Assembly: GCA_905221435.1 (NCBI GenBank)
Contig: CAJNDD010000008.1
Location: 1-64,000, forward strand
Source: a bacterium
GTDB lineage: Bacteria > Bacillota > Bacilli > Lactobacillales > Streptococcaceae
Length of the DNA: 64,000 nt
Reading direction: 5' to 3'
Position 1 is the stretch's first letter. Each line of letters starts with the position of its first letter. The notes beneath the pieces are model-generated. The model worked only from the letters and a program-made list of their open reading frames with translations. It made no database searches and was not told the origin of the DNA. A program made the position numbers and the translations under genes. Below, piece after piece: positions 39,538-48,563 of the stretch.

Positions 39538-40134
39538 ATGAAACGCAATACTGCCCAGTTAAAAGAACAGCTCATTCAAATAGGAATTGAGGAGATAGGA
39601 AAACATGGAATTGAACAGCTTTCACTCAGGACTGTTGCCAGGGCCTGCGGTGTAACTCATGGCAGCCCTTACCGCCATTTTGAGAGCAAGGAAGGCTACC
39701 TCAAGGTGGTTTTGACCCAGCTTTCGCTGTTTCTCAATCAGGAAATCAATGAAAATATTGATGCGACAGGTTCTGCGCGTGATCAGCTGACCCGGCTTGG
39801 ACTTAATTTCATTATTTTTGCCAAGACCTACCCTCATTTTTTCGAAGCTCTCTTTATCAAATTTCCTTTTAAATATATGAAGGTTACTCAGGACACCATT
39901 CTCTTAGATTCTGACCTGCCTGGATTTGATAAATTTAAGGAGCTTGTTTTAAAGCTTCGCAAGGAGGAAAATTTTAGCAATAGCGAAGCAGAAAGCCTTT
40001 TTCACTTTTGGAGCTTTATCACAGGTCTAGCCGTTCTGACCAACAGTCCTATCGGACAAGACCTAGATCCTCAAGCTATCCAAAGCACGATCGAGCACAT
40101 GCTTGACATTTATATCAAAGGAGAACGATCATGA
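39538..40134 (+). CDS. TetR-family transcriptional regulator
   Basis: 198 residues. The N-terminal helix-turn-helix reads LSLRTVARACGVTHGSPYRHF (residues about 28-48), followed by a helical ligand-binding domain with a TetR_C-like pattern. GGGGGGATAA precedes the ATG. It overlaps the downstream oxidoreductase gene by four bases, so it is expected to control that gene and itself. Confidence 0.9.
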   Translation: MKRNTAQLKEQLIQIGIEEIGKHGIEQLSLRTVARACGVTHGSPYRHFESKEGYLKVVLTQLSLFLNQEINENIDATGSARDQLTRLGLNFIIFAKTYPHFFEALFIKFPFKYMKVTQDTILLDSDLPGFDKFKELVLKLRKEENFSNSEAESLFHFWSFITGLAVLTNSPIGQDLDPQAIQSTIEHMLDIYIKGERS

Positions 40135-40697
40135 AAACCTTGATTATTTATACTCACCCCAGCCCAACTGGCTTCAATGCTGCTATTCTCCAAGAGGTTC
40201 AAAGCAATCTTGCTAAAAAGCACGAGGTGAAAACCTTAGACTTGTATGCTGAAAATTTTGATCCTATCTTGCGCTTTGACCAAGAACATAGACGCCGTGA
40301 CCTGCACAAAGACCCCGAAATGGCCAGCTACCGAGATTTGATTACTTGGGCAGACCATCTGATTTTCATTTTCCCGATCTGGTGGAGCGGTATGCCTGCT
40401 ATTCTCAAAGGCTTTATTGATCGTGTCTTTGTGGCTGATTTCGCCTACTCTTATAAGAAAATCGGCATGCAAGGCCATCTGCAAGGCAAGTCCGGCTGGA
40501 TTATCGTCAGCCATAATACTCCGGCCTTTGCCCTGCCTTTTGTCCAAGATTACGGTAAGGTACTTAAAAATCAAGTCCTGAAACTTTGTGGTATTAGTCC
40601 AGTCAAACTGACAGAGTTCAACGGAGTAGAACGCAAAACAGACCAACAACGACAAGAAATGCTCAAGAAAATCGGGCAACTAGCCGGTCAAATTTAA
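40131..40697 (+). CDS. NAD(P)H-dependent flavodoxin-like oxidoreductase
   Basis: 188 residues of the NQO1/KefF/MdaB-type flavodoxin fold. IIYTHPSPTGFNAAIL holds the FMN phosphate-binding loop, FPIWWSGMPAILKGFIDRVF is the family signature, and GKSGWIIVSHNTP the second FMN segment. It probably reduces quinones or related electrophiles with two electrons. Control by a TetR protein fits a detoxification role. Confidence 0.88.
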   Translation: MKTLIIYTHPSPTGFNAAILQEVQSNLAKKHEVKTLDLYAENFDPILRFDQEHRRRDLHKDPEMASYRDLITWADHLIFIFPIWWSGMPAILKGFIDRVFVADFAYSYKKIGMQGHLQGKSGWIIVSHNTPAFALPFVQDYGKVLKNQVLKLCGISPVKLTEFNGVERKTDQQRQEMLKKIGQLAGQI

Positions 40698-40740
40698 GAT
40701 AAAGAAAACAGACGCTTCTTACAAAGTGCCTGTTTTTATC
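40698..40740. terminator. Convergent terminator next to purB
   Basis: GATAAAGAAAACAG pairs with CTGTTTTTATC around a central CGCTT/AAGTG region. It serves the oxidoreductase gene and purB. Confidence 0.75.
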
Positions 40741-40741
40741 T

Positions 40742-42037
40742 TTAGTCCAAGCCCACGCGCTTGAAGATTTCATCCACGCGCTTGGTGTAATAAGTTGGAT
40801 TGAAGATTTCATCAATTTCCTCTTGAGTCAGGCGTGATGTCACTTCTGGATCTGCTTCGAGAAGCGGTTTGAAGTCTACTTGGTTATCCCAGGAGTAGGC
40901 TGTTTTTGGTTGCACCAAGTCATAGGCTTGCTCACGGGTCATACCTTTCTCGATCAAGGTCAACATGGCACGCTGGCTAAAAATCAAACCAAAAGTAGAA
41001 TTCATGTTGCGGATCATATTTTCTGGGAAGACCGTCAAATTCTTGACAATATTTCCAAAACGGTTGAGCATGTAGTCAATCAAAATGGTCGTATCTGGTG
41101 TGATGATACGCTCAGCTGATGAGTGGGAAATGTCACGTTCGTGCCAGAGAGCGACGTTTTCATAGGCTGTCACCATGTGACCACGGATGACACGCGCCAA
41201 ACCTGTCATGTTCTCAGAACCGATAGGGTTGCGTTTGTGAGGCATTGCTGAAGAGCCTTTTTGCCCTTTGGCAAAGAACTCTTCTACTTCGCGTTGCTCA
41301 GACTTTTGCAAACCACGAATCTCAGTCGCCATACGCTCGATTGAAGTTGCGATGCTGGCAAGAACTGCAAAGTACTCAGCGTGAAGGTCACGAGGAAGGA
41401 CCTGTGTAGAGATTTCTTGGGCACGGATACCTAATTTGTCGCAGACGTATTTCTCTACAAATGGTGGGATGTTGGCAAAGTTTCCAACCGCACCAGAAAT
41501 CTTACCAGCTTCTACACCAGTAGCCGCATGCTCGAAACGCTCGATATTGCGCTTCATTTCGCTGTACCAAGTTGCCAATTTCAGACCAAAAGTTGTAGGC
41601 TCAGCGTGCACACCATGAGTACGACCCATCATGATGGTGAACTTGTGCTCCTTAGCCTTATCAGCGATGATGTTAGTGAAGTTTTCAAGGTCACGACGGA
41701 TGATGTCGTTGGCCTGCTTGTAGAGGTAACCGTAGGCAGTATCCACCACGTCGGTAGAAGTCAAACCATAGTGGACCCACTTGCGCTCTTCACCAAGAGT
41801 TTCAGAAACCGCACGTGTGAAGGCAACCACATCGTGGCGCGTCTCCTGCTCAATCTCCAAAATTCGGTCGATGTCGAAGCCCGCCTTCTCGCGAATCAAA
41901 GCCACATCTTCCTTAGGGATTTCCCCCAACTCAGCCCATGCCTCGTCCGCCAAGATTTCCACCTCAAGCCAAGCACGGTATTTATTTTCTTCACTCCAAA
42001 TGTTCGCCATTTCTGAGCGAGAGTAACGGTTGATCAT
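40742..42037 (-). CDS. purB: Adenylosuccinate lyase
   Basis: Two steps of purine synthesis: SAICAR to AICAR and adenylosuccinate to AMP. 431 residues with the fumarase-superfamily signature [15 protein letters not shown], the catalytic region [10 protein letters not shown] and H141-region [18 protein letters not shown] precedes the ATG. The 3' end of an unrelated nuclease-like gene overlaps its first 47 bases in another frame. Confidence 0.97.
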   Translation of the reverse strand: MINRYSRSEMANIWSEENKYRAWLEVEILADEAWAELGEIPKEDVALIREKAGFDIDRILEIEQETRHDVVAFTRAVSETLGEERKWVHYGLTSTDVVDTAYGYLYKQANDIIRRDLENFTNIIADKAKEHKFTIMMGRTHGVHAEPTTFGLKLATWYSEMKRNIERFEHAATGVEAGKISGAVGNFANIPPFVEKYVCDKLGIRAQEISTQVLPRDLHAEYFAVLASIATSIERMATEIRGLQKSEQREVEEFFAKGQKGSSAMPHKRNPIGSENMTGLARVIRGHMVTAYENVALWHERDISHSSAERIITPDTTILIDYMLNRFGNIVKNLTVFPENMIRNMNSTFGLIFSQRAMLTLIEKGMTREQAYDLVQPKTAYSWDNQVDFKPLLEADPEVTSRLTQEEIDEIFNPTYYTKRVDEIFKRVGLD

Positions 42038-43553
42038 GTTGTTTCTCCTTTTGATATTTAAATATAGTGTTGTTTAAAACAAGTTCATTTTTACTTTCTT
42101 CGAAAGGTAGTGACCAATTTTCAAATCGTCCCATTATGTTAACTTCAATATTGTAACCATTAGGTGGGATAAAGTTATAGTTAGGACTGATATAATATCC
42201 ATACTGTGCTATCTCACTAGCTTGAATAGAACGTATAGTTTCAATTCCAGATGTCCTATAAGATATATAATCAAATATCTTCTCTATTCCACTATGCCAG
42301 ATTATCTTTTGGAAATCAAAATAATTTACAATCCATGTGTCAATCAAATCATTTCTATTCCTATCTTTAAAATAATCTATTGCCATTTCAGATAATTTAT
42401 AGTAATCATCTAATGTTACGACTACCTTATATATTTTTTTAGATTTTATATTTTCAATTCTAAGTCGCTCAGTACTTCCCTTTTTATCAGTGAATATTGC
42501 AATTTCATTATTAAGGATATATTGTTTAGCTCTCTCAGCTTGTTCAGAAGCTGCCAATACCACTTTTTTAAACAGCTGCTGGCTACGCTCCTCTGACATT
42601 TTTTGATTAAACGGAATCTCTTTAAAATCCCTAGCCTTGCATTCTATTAATAGGATATTGTTACCTGAAATAACAATGAAATCTTGTTCTTCTTTTTTAC
42701 TAGTTTTTAAATATAAAGATTGATAAACATTATCAACATCAAAATAATTTTCCAAAATAGTTTTTAATTCCTTCTCTAATATGTCTCCTTTATTGTTTGA
42801 AGAAGAAATTAGTTTTTGTTCAATACTAGATAGAATATGTTCTGATGCAGGTAAAAAATATGTCAAATTCCTTTTAATCCCAATAGAACCCCCTAATATT
42901 TGTATAGAAGAGGTCAAATATCTTACTTCCATATTTTTTGAAGCAGTCATAAATAATTTACTATAATCAATATCCCCAAAGATTTCATCCAGCTCTCTAT
43001 CTGAAAATTGGCTACAACTACACACTAATCCATCTAGGCGAGATTTAACATTACAGATTATATATAATAACTTGTCAAAATTTTCGTAAATTGAAAATCT
43101 ATATTGTTTTCTTGCTTCATTATCAAACATCCTACATATTTCATAATACTCCCAAAGTTCTTTTCGAAAATCAAAATGGTAGCTTAAATAACTTTGTAAA
43201 CTATCGCTCCTTCTATCTTGTATTGACTGTTCCACTTGGTTATTAGATATATTATTTTGAAGGGCATTTATGAATAAAAAGAAAATTTCAATTTCATCTG
43301 AAGTAACTACATCCTTCTTTGACTCGCCGTTATACTTCAATAATATATATACATATAACTGAACCATAAGTTTCAGTGAAAATTGTGAATTTGATTCTCG
43401 CTTTCTTTGAATAATAGCTAAATTCATCACAGTATTTAATTTATTTATTGAATAATAAATATTATAGTACTTTAAAATATAATTCAGAATATCATCAATA
43501 TTACTAAGTTGGTATATCTCTTTCTCTATGTCCTCTAGACTTTTAGGATACAT
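41991..43553 (-). CDS. Predicted PD-(D/E)xK nuclease, overlapping purB
   Basis: 520 residues, AT-rich and unlike its neighbours in codon use. The visible catalytic candidate is D291 followed by E304-C-K306 in [19 protein letters not shown], the D-x12-ExK core of restriction-endonuclease folds; an upstream glutamate (E265 region, [15 protein letters not shown]) fits motif I. The N-terminal 240 residues are helical and unrecognised; the C-terminal third has several aromatic-rich strands. AGGAG precedes the ATG. The last 16 codons lie inside purB and encode a tail that is the purB leader in another frame, so the original end of this gene may be lost. Function unproven; defence is an inference. 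Confidence 0.65.
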   Translation of the reverse strand: MYPKSLEDIEKEIYQLSNIDDILNYILKYYNIYYSINKLNTVMNLAIIQRKRESNSQFSLKLMVQLYVYILLKYNGESKKDVVTSDEIEIFFLFINALQNNISNNQVEQSIQDRRSDSLQSYLSYHFDFRKELWEYYEICRMFDNEARKQYRFSIYENFDKLLYIICNVKSRLDGLVCSCSQFSDRELDEIFGDIDYSKLFMTASKNMEVRYLTSSIQILGGSIGIKRNLTYFLPASEHILSSIEQKLISSSNNKGDILEKELKTILENYFDVDNVYQSLYLKTSKKEEQDFIVISGNNILLIECKARDFKEIPFNQKMSEERSQQLFKKVVLAASEQAERAKQYILNNEIAIFTDKKGSTERLRIENIKSKKIYKVVVTLDDYYKLSEMAIDYFKDRNRNDLIDTWIVNYFDFQKIIWHSGIEKIFDYISYRTSGIETIRSIQASEIAQYGYYISPNYNFIPPNGYNIEVNIMGRFENWSLPFEESKNELVLNNTIFKYQKEKQHDQPLLSLRNGEHLE

Positions 43554-43908
43554 TTTTTAACTCCTAATCCTTCTTTTAAAGTTTTCAAATATCTTTACAA
43601 TGCTTCTATAAAAAATTTTCACTAACTCATAACACTTACTGTATTTCACTTAAAACATCCACTTCTATAGCTAATAATAAATAATACAATATACTTTTGA
43701 AAACGATATTCAATAACAAGTGCAGATTCTCCTATAACAATACAAATACTGATCAATGATCCTCTTATACTTAACTATAAAATTCTATTTCTCCAGTACT
43801 TACAACTCTCTTTTTGTGCAAGTTTATTGATATTTATTTGAATTGCAACCATACACTATTAATAAATACTTACTTCATTGTAGTAAGTTTGTTATTAAAA
43901 AGCTAAAG
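43554..43908. other. AT-rich intergenic stretch, nothing recognised
   Basis: 355 bp with very low GC. No open frame over 40 codons, repeat or convincing promoter. A weak CTTAC...GTAAG hairpin near 43870-43890 may end the upstream gene. Confidence 0.5.
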
Positions 43909-44700
43909 TCATAAAGCAGTCTTCCTCGTCTCTTCAAATCTATGATAATCAGCGTCAAGCAAAAACCGCCCCAACTCAAAAATAACCCCTGAATAGAAAA
44001 TTACTTTTTTATTATAATCTAAGCTAATAATTAAATGACCTTCTTTATTTCTATAATCTTTTCCATCAAAGTAAACATGATCATATAGAACAGAATAATC
44101 CCTCACTTCTTTAATAACAGTATTTCCTTTATTAATCATTCTTGCCGCAAACTGCGAATGATTAGCTCCATTACAAATCGCAATATCCATTGGATATACA
44201 TAGTGATTCTCTATATTGTAACTGTAGCGATCCCCATCAAAAGGATTTTGATTATTTATTGTATCGAGATTATTTATTATTCTGTTCGAATTCCATGGAT
44301 TTAACAAAATAGGCAACTCCTTCACCATTATTTCAATCGGCCCTTGCTCTCGAATTGTTTTGTTTTTATAATACTTCGCATCATCCGGATGTATGCTTCG
44401 GCAGATAATTTCATTAATAGTTAAATCTATTTCGTATACAATTTTGTTATAAATTTCTTCAATCAAAGAATTATCTTGTGCTTCATGATTAGTTTCAACT
44501 GCTTGAATAGCCTCATCAAAATTTAGATACTCAACCACAACCATCAACAGATTTTGAGCTGTTCTCACTCTGTCTTCATTTTTACTACAGTCTTCAACCA
44601 TATTCATATAGTTTGTAAATTTATTTTTATAACCTTTATAATCAATCACACTTTTTGATCCTTGTATACTGCTAAATAATTTTCTTAAGAAATTTAACAT
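43909..44700 (-). CDS. Hypothetical protein, family not recognised
   Basis: 263 residues. The N-terminus (MLNFLRKLFSSIQG) is amphipathic, not a clear signal. The middle is helical with acidic patches (VETNHEAQDNSLIEE), and a central region VYPMDIAICNGANHSQFAARMI looks like a conserved core with a His and a Gly-Ala-Asn motif. The end is strand-rich. AGGAGG lies near the ATG. AT-rich and probably acquired; it shares the strand of its neighbours with gaps of 68 and 355 bp. Confidence 0.65.
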   Translation of the reverse strand: MLNFLRKLFSSIQGSKSVIDYKGYKNKFTNYMNMVEDCSKNEDRVRTAQNLLMVVVEYLNFDEAIQAVETNHEAQDNSLIEEIYNKIVYEIDLTINEIICRSIHPDDAKYYKNKTIREQGPIEIMVKELPILLNPWNSNRIINNLDTINNQNPFDGDRYSYNIENHYVYPMDIAICNGANHSQFAARMINKGNTVIKEVRDYSVLYDHVYFDGKDYRNKEGHLIISLDYNKKVIFYSGVIFELGRFLLDADYHRFEETRKTAL

Positions 44701-44768
44701 TATTTCCTCCTAGATACTATAAATCTCCGTTTACTTCTCATTATCTAGTTTGTAGTGCTTTTCCCAAA

Positions 44769-45137
44769 TCAAGGAAATACTGTTTTTTTGTTTTTTAAAT
44801 AGAACCAAGCAAATGATGTCAGTAGGATATTTTTAACAGTAATATCTTCTGTAAAATCCAGAACCGTTTGTCCATCCTTATAATCAAATCGTCCTAGCCA
44901 AGTTCCTTGGAGATTTTTATTTTCAAACTCAAGTTCCCAGCGCTTATGTAAGTCAACCTTTTTTACCTTAAAATTTGTCTGGATACTATTTTTAGTATAT
45001 TCAATAAAGTGACTGTCATCTATTTTTTCAAACCGACCAAGATCACTTCTCCAAGTTTGATTTGATAAATCAGTCACACATTCCCAAACTTTATCAATAG
45101 ACCAGGAAAAACTCGCTTTCCTATTAGATTTTACCAC
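44769..45137 (-). CDS. SRPBCC-domain protein with a frameshifted C-terminus
   Basis: 122 residues resembling START/Bet v1-like lipid-binding proteins: FSWSIDKVWECVTDLSNQTW at the start, then strands ending LDFTEDITVKNILLTSF. The frame ends early (KKTVFP). Removing one A from the seven-A run at 44783-44789 restores QYFLDLGKALQTR and a stop at 44741, the normal end for this family. It is therefore a recent pseudogene, a phase-variable gene or a sequencing error. No function can be assigned. Confidence 0.65.
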   Translation of the reverse strand: MVKSNRKASFSWSIDKVWECVTDLSNQTWRSDLGRFEKIDDSHFIEYTKNSIQTNFKVKKVDLHKRWELEFENKNLQGTWLGRFDYKDGQTVLDFTEDITVKNILLTSFAWFYLKNKKTVFP

Positions 45138-45220
45138 TATTCCTACTCTTAATTATCAACACTATTTTTTACGAATAGTTTGATACTAAATCAACATAGA
45201 TGTGGTACATACGCCAGTTG

Positions 45221-45415
45221 CTACATGAATGGAATACTGAGCTCTTTTTTCATTGATATATCCCACATTCCATAAGCAATTGCAAATATAAACACTATAA
45301 CCATTATTGTGGAAGCAATATCTAGCACTTTAATAAATACGAGATCATCTACTAAAGCAAAGCACAGTGACTGGATGAGGTTAACCAAAGAAATTACCAG
45401 CTTTGTATGGAATCA
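45221..45415 (-). pseudogene. Fragment of a membrane protein
   Basis: A minus-strand frame of about 60 codons ends at TAG 45223 and encodes a hydrophobic segment (STIMVIVFIFAIAYGMW) after LVNLIQSLCFALVDDLV. It has no start codon or ribosome site and follows a stop. Probably the C-terminal remnant of a lost integral membrane protein. Confidence 0.4.
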
Positions 45416-45446
45416 GTACCTCAAGCCCTAAAATTGTTATTTTCAC

Positions 45447-45541
45447 CTAAAAATCAATCCTTTCCCCAAACTCAACCACACTATTTGGCACATCACTAAA
45501 CACTATCATATGCCCATCTTTCGATTGTACTGAACTTCTAT
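45447..45541 (-). pseudogene. Decayed copy of the purK 3' end
   Basis: About 95 bp resembling the last 30 codons of the intact purK at 46752-46845. Shared runs include CCAAACTCAACCACACTAT and GGCACATCACTAAAC. It has a one-base deletion, amino-acid changes and a different stop codon. It lies three bases beyond the racemase stop. It marks the displaced end of purK after insertion of the racemase segment. Confidence 0.8.
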
Positions 45542-45543
45542 AA

Positions 45544-46236
45544 TCATTTATTTACCGCCCACTCCGCCGCTTTCTCTGCATGAATCACTGTTGTGTCGTA
45601 GAGAGGCAGGTCGGTGTCGGATTGCTTAACAAGGAGACCAATCTCGGTACACCCCAAGATAACAGCTTCAGCGCCTGCTTTTTTCAAATCATCTATAACA
45701 GCAAGATAAGTCTGCTTTGAGCTTTCTTTGATGTTCCCTAGGCAAAGTTCGTCATAAATGATTCGATTGACCTCTGTAATTCCAGCTTGGTCTGGAATCA
45801 GCACTTCTAACCCAGACTCTATTAATTTTTCCTTGTAAAAATCTTGAGTCATGGTGTACTTGGTCCCTAGGAGGCCGACTTTTTCAATACCGTCTGCCAA
45901 CAAGGCCTGCGCAGTTGCCTGTGCAATATGCAAGATTGGAATCGTAATCTTTTCTTGTATCTGCGGAGCAACCTTGTGCATGGTGTTAGTACAAATAACG
46001 ATGAAATCCGCACCTGCTTGCTCCAAGCGCTGAGCAATATCTGCCAAAAGTTGACCGCTTTTCTCCCAGTCTCCGACTGCTTGATAATGCTCAATCTCTG
46101 CAAAATCAACACTATAAAGTAGAATCTTAGCTGAATGTAAGCCACCCAGCTCTTTTTTGATGGTTTCGTTGATGATTTGGTAGTAAGATGTAGTACTTTC
46201 CCAACTCATACCACCAATCAGACCGATAGTTTTCAT
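45544..46236 (-). CDS. Aspartate/glutamate racemase-family protein
   Basis: 230 residues with the two catalytic cysteines C82 (ICTNTMHKV) and C196 (GCTEIG) of cofactor-independent Asp/Glu racemases, and the N-terminal GLIGGMSWESTT. It is closest to the YgeA/broad-specificity amino-acid racemase group, so the substrate is uncertain. AGGAGG lies 12 bases upstream of the ATG. It is separated from its parent pathway and sits between purK and its displaced 3' end, so it was probably imported as one piece. Confidence 0.9.
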   Translation of the reverse strand: MKTIGLIGGMSWESTTSYYQIINETIKKELGGLHSAKILLYSVDFAEIEHYQAVGDWEKSGQLLADIAQRLEQAGADFIVICTNTMHKVAPQIQEKITIPILHIAQATAQALLADGIEKVGLLGTKYTMTQDFYKEKLIESGLEVLIPDQAGITEVNRIIYDELCLGNIKESSKQTYLAVIDDLKKAGAEAVILGCTEIGLLVKQSDTDLPLYDTTVIHAEKAAEWAVNK

Positions 46237-46239
46237 AGA

Positions 46240-46466
46240 CTAATCAAATTCCTCCTTGCTTATAGCTACCGACAGATAGTGCGGCAAGCTACTTAGATCC
46301 GTATCCAATGGTGAATCATAGATAGCCAGATAATTGTTTGGATATTGAATCTTTAATTCCTGATATTGGCTTTTACTTTTTCATGGTCGGCACTGGCAAA
46401 GAGCACTTACACAACAGCAATTTCTTTTCCTTCCTCCACAAAAGCGTTTACGATGATTTGAATCAT
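46240..46466 (-). pseudogene. Broken small gene upstream of the racemase
   Basis: Reading from ATG at 46466 gives MIQIIVNAFVEEGKEIAVV and then an in-frame TAA (46409). The frame continues VLFASADHEKVKA and, after a shift of frame near 46370, QYQELKIQYPNNYLAIYD and SLPHYLSVAISKEEFD to the TAG at 46242. One stop and one frameshift identify a pseudogene of a protein of about 75 residues. The family is not recognised. Confidence 0.65.
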
Positions 46467-46486
46467 AAACTGGTCTCCATTTAGCT

Positions 46487-46750
46487 TTAAAGATTATCAT
46501 TTTCTGAGTCTTCATGTATAGAAAATTCAAATGAAATTCTCTCAGGATGTCTAGGCAGGCCGTAACTACTCAGATAATCCTTTACTTCCTTCACAGAACA
46601 AGAATATTCTAAGACTAGCTGATTGCCAGCTCTCTCTAAAATATGAATCCCCTCTCTATCCGCAATCTCTGGAACAATCAAATCGTCCGTATAAGTCAGT
46701 GTTACGGTCGTTATTTCATCATCTAGCAATTCATCAAATTCTTCTGCCAT
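46487..46750 (-). CDS. Small acidic protein, function unknown
   Basis: 87 residues starting MAEEFDELLDDEITTVTLTY and ending SIHEDSENDNL. It is strongly acidic with alternating strand and helix. It starts one base after the purK stop, with GAGGGG about 12 bases upstream, so it should be translated with purK. I prefer ATG at 46750 over the longer frame from 46801, which runs inside purK. No family recognised. Confidence 0.6.
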   Translation of the reverse strand: MAEEFDELLDDEITTVTLTYTDDLIVPEIADREGIHILERAGNQLVLEYSCSVKEVKDYLSSYGLPRHPERISFEFSIHEDSENDNL

Positions 46751-46751
46751 T

Positions 46752-47843
46752 TCAAAAATCAATCCCCTCACCAAACTCAACCACACTATCTGGCACATCA
46801 CTAAACAAAGTCACATGTCCCATCTTACGGTTGTGCTTCGCTTCTATTTTACCATACATGTGGAGGTGGGCGCTTGGATTATCTGCGACATACTTTTCAG
46901 CGGCATCAACGTGTTGACCGAGAACATTGAGCATAACAGCAGGCGCATGCAGCTTGATGTCTAGCAATGGTGCTCCGAGAACGCCTAAAATATGGGTATC
47001 AAACTGCGAGAAGTCGCAGGCTTCGATTGAGTAGTGCCCAGAATTGTGTGGACGTGGCGCAATTTCATTGACGATGATGTCATCAGCGGTCGCAAACATT
47101 TCCACGCAAAGAGTTCCAGACAAGTTAAGCTGTTCTGCGATTCGCACTGCCATGGCTTTGGCTTTTTCAGCTAGACTTTCTGAAATACGAGCTGGCACAA
47201 TGGTCTTTGAAAGAATGTTGTTGCGGTGGATATTTTCCTGAACTGGGAAAACCGTCACGTCCTTGCCATTCCCAGATACGATGACAGAAATCTCCAAGTC
47301 GAAATTGACAAATTCTTCCAAGACACAGTCTGCAGAATCAGCCAGCGCATAGGCTTCTTCCAAGTCTTCTGCCGAGTGAATGACCTTTTGCCCATGTCCG
47401 TCATAGCCACCAGTCGCAGTCTTGAGAACATAGTTTTTCGACAGGTCAATGTCTTCCAAGTCTTGGCTAGAAGTCACGACATTGTAGGGTGCCACGGTGA
47501 CTTGAGCCTTGTTTGCGAGAAAGTCCTTTTCAAAAATGCGATTTTGAGAAATACGAAGCAGGTCTGTCCCTTGTGGGAGTTGTCCTTCTTTGATAACAGC
47601 ATCCAAACCGTCTGCATCAACATTTTCAAATTCATAAGTGAGAACATCGCAACGCTCAGCCAACTGACGGAGGGCACCCACATCGTTATAAGGCGCCACG
47701 ATGATTTCCGCTACACGAGAGGCTGGACAATCCGCCGCAGGATCCAGAGCGATAACCTTATGCCCCATGTAAATAGCAGAAATGGCCATCATCTGCCCCA
47801 GCTGACCGCCACCGATAATTCCAATTGTTTTAGATGAGCTCAT
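46752..47843 (-). CDS. purK: 5-(Carboxyamino)imidazole ribonucleotide synthase
   Basis: ATP-grasp enzyme converting AIR and bicarbonate to N5-CAIR. 363 residues starting [19 protein letters not shown] with the N-terminal nucleotide-binding fold, ATP-grasp signatures [14 protein letters not shown] and [13 protein letters not shown]. The start at 47843 has AGGAG seven bases upstream; it overlaps the purE end by 14 bases. A decayed copy of its 3' end lies at 45447-45541. Confidence 0.96.
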   Translation of the reverse strand: MSSSKTIGIIGGGQLGQMMAISAIYMGHKVIALDPAADCPASRVAEIIVAPYNDVGALRQLAERCDVLTYEFENVDADGLDAVIKEGQLPQGTDLLRISQNRIFEKDFLANKAQVTVAPYNVVTSSQDLEDIDLSKNYVLKTATGGYDGHGQKVIHSAEDLEEAYALADSADCVLEEFVNFDLEISVIVSGNGKDVTVFPVQENIHRNNILSKTIVPARISESLAEKAKAMAVRIAEQLNLSGTLCVEMFATADDIIVNEIAPRPHNSGHYSIEACDFSQFDTHILGVLGAPLLDIKLHAPAVMLNVLGQHVDAAEKYVADNPSAHLHMYGKIEAKHNRKMGHVTLFSDVPDSVVEFGEGIDF

Positions 47844-48321
47844 TTGTAGACTCCTCTGCGATTTTTCCTTGCTCTTCTGCAAAATCTGCCAAAGCTGTCG
47901 CGATAGCCTGATCCTCTACTGAAAGGAGACGGAGGGCAAAGAGGGCTGCATTGGTCGCGCCTGCCTCACCGATAGCCATTGTCGCAACAGGCACACCGCC
48001 CGGCATCTGTACGATAGAGTAGAGCGAGTCCACGCCACTAAGAGCACGTGATTTGACTGGTACACCAATGACTGGAAGGGTTGTTTTTGCTGCGACCATA
48101 CCTGGCAAGTGAGCAGCGCCACCCGCACCTGCAATAATGACCTTGATACCGCGACTCCGTGCTTCCTCGGCATGTTTGAACATGAGGTCAGGTGTACGGT
48201 GGGCAGAGACAACTTTCTTTTCGTAGACTACACCGAAGCGGTCTAGGACTTCGGCTGTTTTTTGCATGGTGGCCCAGTCGGATTTTGAGCCCATGATGAT
48301 GGAAATAATTGGTTTAGTCAT
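47830..48321 (-). CDS. purE: N5-carboxyaminoimidazole ribonucleotide mutase
   Basis: Converts N5-CAIR to CAIR. 163 residues starting [20 protein letters not shown], with the substrate-binding SAHRTPD motif and [23 protein letters not shown] lies before the ATG at 48321; an in-frame ATG 12 codons earlier has no site. It is upstream of and overlaps purK. Confidence 0.97.
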   Translation of the reverse strand: MTKPIISIIMGSKSDWATMQKTAEVLDRFGVVYEKKVVSAHRTPDLMFKHAEEARSRGIKVIIAGAGGAAHLPGMVAAKTTLPVIGVPVKSRALSGVDSLYSIVQMPGGVPVATMAIGEAGATNAALFALRLLSVEDQAIATALADFAEEQGKIAEESTNELI

Positions 48322-48357
48322 AATTTTTCCTTTTCTTTCCTTTCTTTTTTCAATCAC

Positions 48358-48563
48358 CTTAAGTTGTGAGGGACGGCAGCAGCCACCAAAGGTGTCTCAT
48401 GCCTAAATCGGAAGCCTAAGGTCTTCCAATTTCCCTGAACAATTGGATTATCATCCAATCGTTCTTTCACAACGGCGGTGATTGTTCTATATTAGCTCGC
48501 TAATGCTCGCAAACCATACGACCATTATCGTACTTGGCTACTTCGTCGCTTTTTCTTATATCT
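48358..48563. other. Intergenic region purD-purE
   Basis: 206 bp without an open frame. A perfect 7-bp inverted repeat ATTGGAT-TATC-ATCCAAT lies near 48442-48460 without a T-run. It may be a small regulatory element; no clear promoter or PurBox is seen. Confidence 0.4.
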
